DNA of 64,000 nucleotides, taken from an uncultured Clostridia bacterium (GTDB lineage Bacteria; Bacillota; Clostridia; Christensenellales; Borkfalkiaceae). Positions 59,106 through 64,000 of this stretch are shown in pieces; within the stretch, counting starts at the first letter, position 1; every line of letters starts with the position of its first letter. Below the pieces are notes generated by a model, which made no database searches, had not been told where the DNA came from, and saw only the letters and a program-made list of their open reading frames with translations. The position numbers were made by a program, and so were the translations under genes. Location: assembly GCA_930989535.1 (NCBI GenBank), contig CAKNLK010000015.1:1-64000 (forward strand). The letters are read 5' to 3'.

Positions 59106-59429
59106 ATGCTGCTCAACCTTTTATCGAGCGCCGTCGAAGGCGCGGCGTATCTGATCCTGCTGTTCGGGCTGTGCTTCGGCGCCGTCGTCGGCGTAAAAAC
59201 CATCAACCGCAAACTGCGCGAACGGGAAGAAAAGCCCGACTCCGCCGAAGAAGACGAGGAAAAACCGGCCCCCGCGCCCAAGCCGGCACGCGCCGCGGCG
59301 AAAGCACCGCCCCGCACGCCCGCCAAACGGAAGGCGGCGCGGCCGCGCGCCCAAAAAATCTATTATATCCTCGAGCGCGCGGAGGATGACAAGGCGGAAA
59401 AACCGCGGGAAAGGGCGAAGACCAAATAG
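59106..59429 (+). CDS. Small membrane-anchored basic/Pro-Ala-rich protein
   Basis: A 107-residue protein with one N-terminal membrane helix (GAAYLILLFGLCFGAVVGV) and a long charged tail rich in Lys, Glu, Ala and Pro (about 32-107). It is divergent from the phosphorylase gene. GGGGGA lies about 10 bases before the ATG at 59106; a much longer frame from 58,191 is antisense to pdp and rejected. No family recognised. Confidence 0.6.
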   Translation: MLLNLLSSAVEGAAYLILLFGLCFGAVVGVKTINRKLREREEKPDSAEEDEEKPAPAPKPARAAAKAPPRTPAKRKAARPRAQKIYYILERAEDDKAEKPRERAKTK

Positions 59430-59442
59430 CCGCCTCCCCCCT

Positions 59443-59500
59443 GCCATTTCAACCAAGCGCAGCGCGCGGAGAAATCTCTGCAATAAATAGTCCTATTTAT
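59443..59500 (+). repeat. Fragment of the TCATTTCGA repeat
   Basis: GCCATTTCAACCAAGCG..GCGGAGAAATCTCTGCAATAAAT closely matches the copy at 63,893 and the ends of the element at 672. It lies between convergent genes. Confidence 0.65.
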
Positions 59501-59530
59501 CCTTGATAGCCCGCGCCGAAAAAGGCGCTA

Positions 59531-59875
59531 TTACTCGTACCGCTTCACGTTGTCCCCCTCTTCCCACAGCCGTTCGAGGTGGTAGAAGAGGCGGGATTCG
59601 TCGTTGAAGATATGCACGATGACGTCGCCGTAGTCGACCACGCCCCAGCGCCCGTCGCGCACGCCCTCGGTGCGGCGGGGCTCGATGCCTTCCCTGGAAA
59701 ATTTCTCCTCGAGGTTTTCGCACAGCGCCTTGACCTGCGTGGTGTTGCGGCCGCTCGCGATGACAAAGTAATCGCACAGCACCGTCTTTTCGCGCACGTC
59801 AATCATGAGGATGTCCTCCGCCTTTTTGGAGGAGAGAAATTTGCAGATTTCTTCGGTAAATTGTTTGCTTTCCAT
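59531..59875 (-). CDS. rsfS: Ribosomal silencing factor RsfS
   Basis: The 114-residue protein has the RsfS hallmarks AEDILMIDVREKTVLCDYFV and WGVVDYGDVIVHIFNDESR (FYHLERLW follows). It binds L14 and blocks subunit joining when nutrients are low. The start at 59875 is set by the domain start and lies 2 bases after the nadD-yqeK stop, so translation is coupled. Usual Firmicutes neighbourhood. Confidence 0.93.
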   Translation of the reverse strand: MESKQFTEEICKFLSSKKAEDILMIDVREKTVLCDYFVIASGRNTTQVKALCENLEEKFSREGIEPRRTEGVRDGRWGVVDYGDVIVHIFNDESRLFYHLERLWEEGDNVKRYE

Positions 59876-59877
59876 CG

Positions 59878-61011
59878 TTAGCTCCTGTTTTCTTGATAGT
59901 ATTCGAACGCCCGCTCGGTGAGCGGATAGATGTTTTGGCGGCTCTTTTTCAGGTGTTTCAGCTCCCGCTTGAGGCTGAAAAACATGCACTCGTCGATATC
60001 CTCGTAAAAGAGCTTGCGCAATTTATCGACGCCGGGGAAATCCCTGCCCTCTTCGAGCATGTCGGAGAGGAACACCACCTTTTCGAGCATGCTCATGTTC
60101 GGCCTGCCCGAGGTGTGGTAGCGGACGGCGTTCAGCACGTCCTCGTTCTGAACGCCGAAAAGGTGTTCGGCGAGGTACGCGCCCGTGTATTGGTGCAAAA
60201 CGGGCGGCGGCACCTCTTCCCGCATCGAAAAGCCCGCGAGCTCGGGCGCGGATAAATCGAGGTTCTTCGCCGCGTCGTGCAGGCCGCACGCCTGAATCAC
60301 GTCGTGTTCGTTCAGCTTATACTTCGCGGCGACGGCCGTCCCCATGAGCGCCACGCGCACCGAATGTTTGCGGCGGGCGGGCGTCATGAGCCGCAGCGCC
60401 GCCTTGACGTGCTCGACGCGGTACAGTTCCCGCGCCTCGATGTACTCGATTACGTCCGCGGGCAGGTACGGCTTTACGTCTTCGCCGAACGCGCACAGCA
60501 CGCGCGCCTTGGTGGAGGATACGTTCCGCCCCGTATATTCGAGCAGCTGAAAGCGCTTGCGGAACTTCGCAAAAAAGCGCAGCTGTTCGGCGCGCACGTT
60601 CAGCTCCTCCCCCTCGCGGCGGCAGGCGACCAGCTCGCACTGCTCCAAAATCCGCTCGGGCTCCCGCCAGGTATAAAAATCTTTGAGCATATCCGCGCCG
60701 ACGAGCAGATAAAACTGCGCGTCGGGATATTTGCCGCGGAAGTAGTCGAGCGTGAGGCATGTATAGCTCGTGCCGCCCGCGTTCAGCTCGTAGGCGCTCA
60801 CCTCGCAGCCCTTGACGCCCGCAAAGGCGAGCTTGGCCATGTTCAGCCTGTCCTGCGCGGGCGCCATGTTTTTGCCCTGCTTATGCGGCGGCACAAACGC
60901 CGGCACGACGATAATTTTATCCGTTTCCAATTTTTCCGCCGCCGAACGCACCAAATTGACGTGTTCCGCGTGGACGGGGTCGAACGACCCGCCGAATATC
61001 GCAATTTTCAT
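59878..61011 (-). CDS. nadD: NadD-YqeK fusion: nicotinate-nucleotide adenylyltransferase and HD-domain hydrolase
   Basis: The 377-residue protein combines NadD (about 1-195: IFGGSFDPVHAEHVNLV, GADMLKDFYTWREPERI, NVSSTKARV), which makes deamido-NAD, with YqeK (about 200-377: RKHSVRVALMGTAVA, GLHDAAKNLD with the HD metal ligands, YHTSGRPNMS), a diadenosine tetraphosphate (Ap4A) hydrolase family. In Bacillus these are adjacent separate genes; here the frame is continuous. Fused forms occur in some Clostridia. Promoter at 61,133-61,161. The start at 61011 begins at the nucleotidyltransferase strand. Confidence 0.93.
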   Translation of the reverse strand: MKIAIFGGSFDPVHAEHVNLVRSAAEKLETDKIIVVPAFVPPHKQGKNMAPAQDRLNMAKLAFAGVKGCEVSAYELNAGGTSYTCLTLDYFRGKYPDAQFYLLVGADMLKDFYTWREPERILEQCELVACRREGEELNVRAEQLRFFAKFRKRFQLLEYTGRNVSSTKARVLCAFGEDVKPYLPADVIEYIEARELYRVEHVKAALRLMTPARRKHSVRVALMGTAVAAKYKLNEHDVIQACGLHDAAKNLDLSAPELAGFSMREEVPPPVLHQYTGAYLAEHLFGVQNEDVLNAVRYHTSGRPNMSMLEKVVFLSDMLEEGRDFPGVDKLRKLFYEDIDECMFFSLKRELKHLKKSRQNIYPLTERAFEYYQENRS

Positions 61012-61132
61012 CTTCCGCTCCGTTTTGCCAAAGCGGAAGGGCGCGCCGCCCAGCAATGCTCCGCCTTGGTATTGTATGCCACATCGGGCGCGTTTCTATA
61101 CCCGATTTCTGCCAAAAACTGCCTTTTTTAAT

Positions 61133-61161
61133 AGTATACCACATCTTTTCTCCGCGCGCAA
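61133..61161 (-). promoter_or_regulatory. Promoter of nadD-yqeK and rsfS
   Basis: TTGCGC (61161-61156) and TATACT (61138-61133), 17-base spacer. The rest of 61,012-61,319 shows nothing else definite. Confidence 0.7.
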
Positions 61162-61319
61162 TGTTTAAAAATGAGAAAATTCGGATAAAATCCATATACC
61201 CGCCCCGGCGCGCCTTTTTTCCGCGGCAATCCGGAAAAATCCTCTTTCCGCGCCGCCGCGAAGGGCGCCGCCCGTCCCCTTCCGCAGGGGCGCAATCTTT
61301 TCCGGCGGGCACATATGGT

Positions 61320-62216
61320 ATGAAGCGTTTCGATTTTCCCCTTTGGTCGGATACGGCTTTCGTGTTTTCGATCGCCTTTCTCCTCTTTTTCTGCATATTC
61401 CGCTTTTACCTGAACGGCCTGTGGGCGGCGCTGCTGTGCGCCCTCGCGGCGGGCGGAGCGGCGGGCACACTTTTCTTTTTCTTTCTCCGCGCGCGGCGAA
61501 AAAAAAGGCACGCGAGCGAGGGCGAAAAGGAAGAAATCGGCAAACTCGCCTTTCACCTGGCGATGGACTCCCCCGAAAACAACGCCGAGCTCATCGCCCG
61601 ATGCCTCACCCGCGAACACGAACGGGCGGAAGAGACGGGCGGTAAAGAGGAGGAACAACCCGAAAGCGCCGCCAAAAAGGCGGCAACAAGCGCGGACGAA
61701 ACAGCCGGACAGCGGCAGAGCGAGACCGCCGCGGCCGATTCCGCGGAGGAAGCCGCCGCGCCGTTCGCGCAAATTCGCGGCGGGCGCATCGACACCGAAG
61801 CGGGGAGCACCTACCTAAAATTCCAATTCGAAGCGGTGACGGCGGACGAACTTTCTCCCATCATCCGCGCCGAGGGCGGACAAAAGACGGTGCTCGGCGC
61901 GGCGTTCACCGACGAGGCGCAAAAGCTCGCCCAAGCGTTCGGCGTGACGCTGAAGAGCGCGGCGGACGTGTATACCCTCGTGAAAGACAGCGGCTGCATG
62001 CCCGAAAAGCTCATCACCCCGCCCGAGCAGAGGGGCGGTTTCCGTGCAAAACTCTCCTTCCGCGTGCGGAAAAGCGCGTGGCGCGGCTACCTGTTTTCGG
62101 GGGTGTTTCTGCTGCTCTTTTCCCTCTTTACCGTCTTCCCCGTCTACTATGTCGTGTCGGGCGGGATACTGCTCGCCGTCGCCGCCGCCGTGCGGTTTTT
62201 CGGAAAAAAGGATTAA
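61320..62216 (+). CDS. Membrane protein with central charged region
   Basis: The 298-residue protein has two N-terminal membrane helices (FVFSIAFLLFFCIFRFYL, ALLCALAAGGAAGTLFFFF) and a long acidic Ala/Glu-rich cytoplasmic segment (about 60-150). A small folded segment (about 150-235: TYLKFQFEAVTADELSPII) and two C-terminal helices (YLFSGVFLLLFSLFTVF, GILLAVAAAVRFF) follow. No family recognised. The start at 61320 is chosen at the first helix; the ribosome site is weak. Confidence 0.65.
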   Translation: MKRFDFPLWSDTAFVFSIAFLLFFCIFRFYLNGLWAALLCALAAGGAAGTLFFFFLRARRKKRHASEGEKEEIGKLAFHLAMDSPENNAELIARCLTREHERAEETGGKEEEQPESAAKKAATSADETAGQRQSETAAADSAEEAAAPFAQIRGGRIDTEAGSTYLKFQFEAVTADELSPIIRAEGGQKTVLGAAFTDEAQKLAQAFGVTLKSAADVYTLVKDSGCMPEKLITPPEQRGGFRAKLSFRVRKSAWRGYLFSGVFLLLFSLFTVFPVYYVVSGGILLAVAAAVRFFGKKD

Positions 62217-62239
62217 AAACGCATATACGTATGCAAAAT

Positions 62240-62267
62240 TTGCGCGCCGCCGAAAATTCGGCGGCGC
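62240..62267. terminator. Terminator between convergent genes
   Basis: GCGCGCCGCCGAA and TTCGGCGGCGCGC arms, loop AA, then CTCTTTT. Confidence 0.8.
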
Positions 62268-62294
62268 GCTCTTTTCTGTCTGTTTTCCCTACCG

Positions 62295-62615
62295 TCAGAA
62301 CAACCCCGCGGGCAAGACAGCCAGAATGAGGGCTATTATAAACAGCGCCCACTCTCCAATCTTACCCGTAATCAAACGAAAGTCGCTCGGTTCGCCGTCG
62401 CAGGGATTTTTTTCGTGCCATGCGGCGTGCCACTTGTTTTCCCACTTGCACAGGCTGTAATTGAAGTACAGAGTCGGAATCGAAATCAGCATGAGCGGAA
62501 TATACGCCGCGAGCAGGACGGCGTTCCCCTTGATAAGGATGGCCAAAGCGCCGAGTACCGCAACGGCGATTTGACAAATCACAAAAATCCTATCCTTCTT
62601 GTTCTTTTCGTCCAT
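62295..62615 (-). CDS. Small membrane protein
   Basis: A 106-residue protein with three or so membrane helices (FVICQIAVAVLGALAILI, AVLLAAYIPLMLISIPTLYF, WALFIIALILAVLPAGLF) and a cytoplasmic loop with WENKWHAAWHEKNPC. Its ATG overlaps the stop of the XRE-membrane gene (TAATG), so the two are coupled and may interact. No family recognised. Confidence 0.7.
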   Translation of the reverse strand: MDEKNKKDRIFVICQIAVAVLGALAILIKGNAVLLAAYIPLMLISIPTLYFNYSLCKWENKWHAAWHEKNPCDGEPSDFRLITGKIGEWALFIIALILAVLPAGLF

Positions 62616-63409
62616 TATGCCAAATCCCCCTCTATCGACAAAACTTCGAAACCGCGATCAAACGCTATTTCTGAGATATGGATTGTCTCTTCCGCCGTAT
62701 CGTCCTTGCGCAATACCCCGGCGGAAACAGTAACCGTTTCAAAAAAATCATCGTCATAAAAATGCCCAAACTTTACGCGCACCGTGAGCCGAAGGTCGGT
62801 AATATACTCTTTCGCCGTAACGCGCAGAACATAATCGTCCGGGTTGAAACTTTCCGTGGGGACGACATCTATTTCAATAAAATCGCGGTAGTTTTCCATC
62901 GTCAGTGCGCGCGGGCGGGCCAGCCATCCCGTAAACTGCACCGCCAGCATGATGACGATGACGACGGTAAAAAGGACAAAAACGACGTACCCGAATAGGC
63001 GCTCGCCCTTGGAATAGCCGTTATACTCGCCCCCGCCAATCCGATAATCGGGGCCGGAGGGGTTGTCGGAATAACGGATTTTTTTATGTAATTTTTCGTA
63101 ATAACTCTCCTGCGGCGCGGCCTTTTCCTGCGCAAAACTCTCCCCTCTCTCTTTCCGCACCCCGCCGAAATCGAAGCGGTGCGAATCGGCGTTTTCCTCC
63201 CCGCCGTCCGCATTGTCCCCGCCGCGCAGGATATCCTCGACGGAAATTTCCAGCAATCCGGAGAGCGCCAACAGGTGCTCCGAATCGGGCAGCTCGCCTG
63301 CCTCCCACCGCTCAACCTCCTCGGCGGGCACACCCAGCTCTTGCGCGAGCGCCGAAACGGAAAACCCCTTTTCTATCCGCTTATCGGATAAAAGCTCCCC
63401 TCTTTTCAT
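62615..63409 (-). CDS. XRE-type HTH protein with a membrane helix and extracellular domain
   Basis: The 264-residue protein has an N-terminal HTH (about 5-62: GFSVSALAQELGVPAEEVERW), a charged linker, one membrane helix (about 140-160: YVVFVLFTVVIVIMLAVQF) and a C-terminal beta-rich domain outside (about 165-264: DYVLRVTAKEYITDLRLTVRV). Such one-component membrane regulators (RodZ-like or anti-sigma-like layouts) couple outside signals to DNA. It overlaps the next membrane gene by 1 base. Target unknown. Confidence 0.75.
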   Translation of the reverse strand: MKRGELLSDKRIEKGFSVSALAQELGVPAEEVERWEAGELPDSEHLLALSGLLEISVEDILRGGDNADGGEENADSHRFDFGGVRKERGESFAQEKAAPQESYYEKLHKKIRYSDNPSGPDYRIGGGEYNGYSKGERLFGYVVFVLFTVVIVIMLAVQFTGWLARPRALTMENYRDFIEIDVVPTESFNPDDYVLRVTAKEYITDLRLTVRVKFGHFYDDDFFETVTVSAGVLRKDDTAEETIHISEIAFDRGFEVLSIEGDLA

Positions 63410-63499
63410 ACTTCTCCCTTCTCAACTTTCCGGGTCAAAATAACTTTACAGAAACAGTACAGTACCCGTTTGTAATAAAGTCGTCGATTTTTTGCTGTA

Positions 63500-63793
63500 T
63501 CAAAACTGAATATGCTCGAAATTTTTGCGGGAGGAGCGGCGGTACAAAATGACCTTGCGGCCGATGACCGCCACGCACTCCGCCATCAGTTTTTCGGCGA
63601 GTTCGGCGCCCAAAAACTTAGCGTCGTCCTCGGCATTGGTGAGCACGTTGACTTTGATAATTTCGCGCGCTTCGAGCGCGTCGGAAAGGGAACGAATCAT
63701 ATTTTCGTTGATGCCGCCCTTCCCCAGCTGTGCCACCGGCTGAATATTCGCCGCAATGCTCTTTAAATTGCTTCTCTGTTTACTTGTCAGCAT
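63500..63793 (-). CDS. yhbY: YhbY family RNA-binding protein (CRM domain)
   Basis: The 97-residue protein MLTSKQRSNLKSIAANIQPV is a single CRM domain with the QLGKGGINENMIRSL (GxxG loop) and VIGRKVILYRRS motifs. It associates with pre-50S ribosomes. Start at 63793 at the domain start, with weak AT-rich upstream sequence. In Firmicutes yhbY commonly precedes nadD-yqeK-rsfS, as here with three genes inserted. Confidence 0.93.
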   Translation of the reverse strand: MLTSKQRSNLKSIAANIQPVAQLGKGGINENMIRSLSDALEAREIIKVNVLTNAEDDAKFLGAELAEKLMAECVAVIGRKVILYRRSSRKNFEHIQF

Positions 63794-63892
63794 ACTGTAC
63801 TCCAAATTAAAAAATTTCCTTCGCGCGAATCTCGCAAAAGAGATCGCACCGCTTTCGGCATAGCCGAAAGCCAATCAAAAAACCGACTTCTT

Positions 63893-63945
63893 TGTCATTT
63901 CGACCAAGCGAAGCGCGTGGAGAAATCTCTGTAATAAATATTGAC
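63893..63945 (+). repeat. TCATTTCGA repeat copy near the right edge
   Basis: TGTCATTTCGACCAAGCG, GCGTGGAGAAATCTCTGTAA and AATATTGACC match the copies at 672-832 (ends) and 59,443. Only the left half is evident; the rest may lie outside the window. Confidence 0.65.
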
Positions 63946-64000
63946 CTTGTTTTTTTGCCAATGCGCGGAAAAGTACTGCAACGACAGTATTTTTCAAGAG

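Overview
The window reads as a chromosomal segment of a moderately GC-rich, spore-forming member of the Clostridia, probably an uncultured gut lineage. The evidence is a SpoIIID gene, a T-box leader on ilvBN, the Firmicutes order yhbY - nadD/yqeK - rsfS, a DUF1540 protein, many strong sigma-A promoters with 17-bp spacers, and near-universal GGAGG ribosome sites. Assignment below class is inference. Most of the window is ordinary housekeeping on the minus strand, broken by islands of repeats, AT-rich foreign DNA and gene remnants.

Layout. 0-3.6 kb: tail of a large serine recombinase, a repeat-rich gap, then ilvBN with a T-box. 3.7-5 kb: an AT-rich TerB-domain gene and a trypsin-like protease gene that look joined by a -1 frameshift. 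5.2-11.1 kb: a GntR/ABC operon and a MacB-type exporter with a MarR gene. 11.3-13.6 kb: a small protein, a NYN-domain protein and a UDP-sugar dehydrogenase. 13.8-17 kb: tRNA-Ala followed by a strongly AT-rich cassette (structured RNA, DUF6273 lipoprotein, unknown gene) with matching hairpins at both edges. 17-20.4 kb: a truncated glycoside hydrolase, an arabinose/fucose isomerase-like gene and an AraC regulator. 20.6-24.4 kb: a LysR-controlled redox cluster. 24.5-29.3 kb: RNA methyltransferase, membrane protein, J-domain protein, DUF5685 protein and trpS. 29.6-32.1 kb: a lipoprotein gene preceded by two tandem structured RNAs and an IS200 copy. 32.1-41.6 kb: thrC, an isopropylmalate/Re-citrate synthase-like gene, an aminotransferase, prfA, a DUF1385-PrmC fusion and rpmE, with large structured repeats in the gaps. 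41.9-47.8 kb: dehydrogenase, cardiolipin synthase, HAD phosphatase, XRE regulator, isochorismatase-like, SGNH hydrolase and pyrophosphatase. 48-54.8 kb: tRNA-Ser, a small unknown gene, a lipoprotein protease, a penicillin V acylase homologue, SIMPL, Nudix, DUF1540 and SpoIIID. 54.9-56.5 kb: a deletion scar fusing the 3' halves of rhaA and a DeoR gene, then an orphan promoter with paired operators. 56.5-64 kb: HU, deoC, a pyrimidine-nucleoside phosphorylase, rsfS, nadD-yqeK, membrane proteins and yhbY.

The most unusual content is RNA- and DNA-structural. (1) Three copies of a small RNA of about 135-143 nt share a perfectly placed promoter, the same two-helix plus apical-hairpin fold with different but complementary arms, a candidate pseudoknot and an intrinsic terminator. 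Each stands just upstream of a lipoprotein gene. (2) At least seven intergenic repeats share loops and flanks, but each has its own matching arms. (3) An A AAA AAC slippery site sits exactly at the TerB/protease junction.

No CRISPR array, rRNA or prophage structural gene was seen. All family assignments come from reading motifs by eye; no search or folding program was run.
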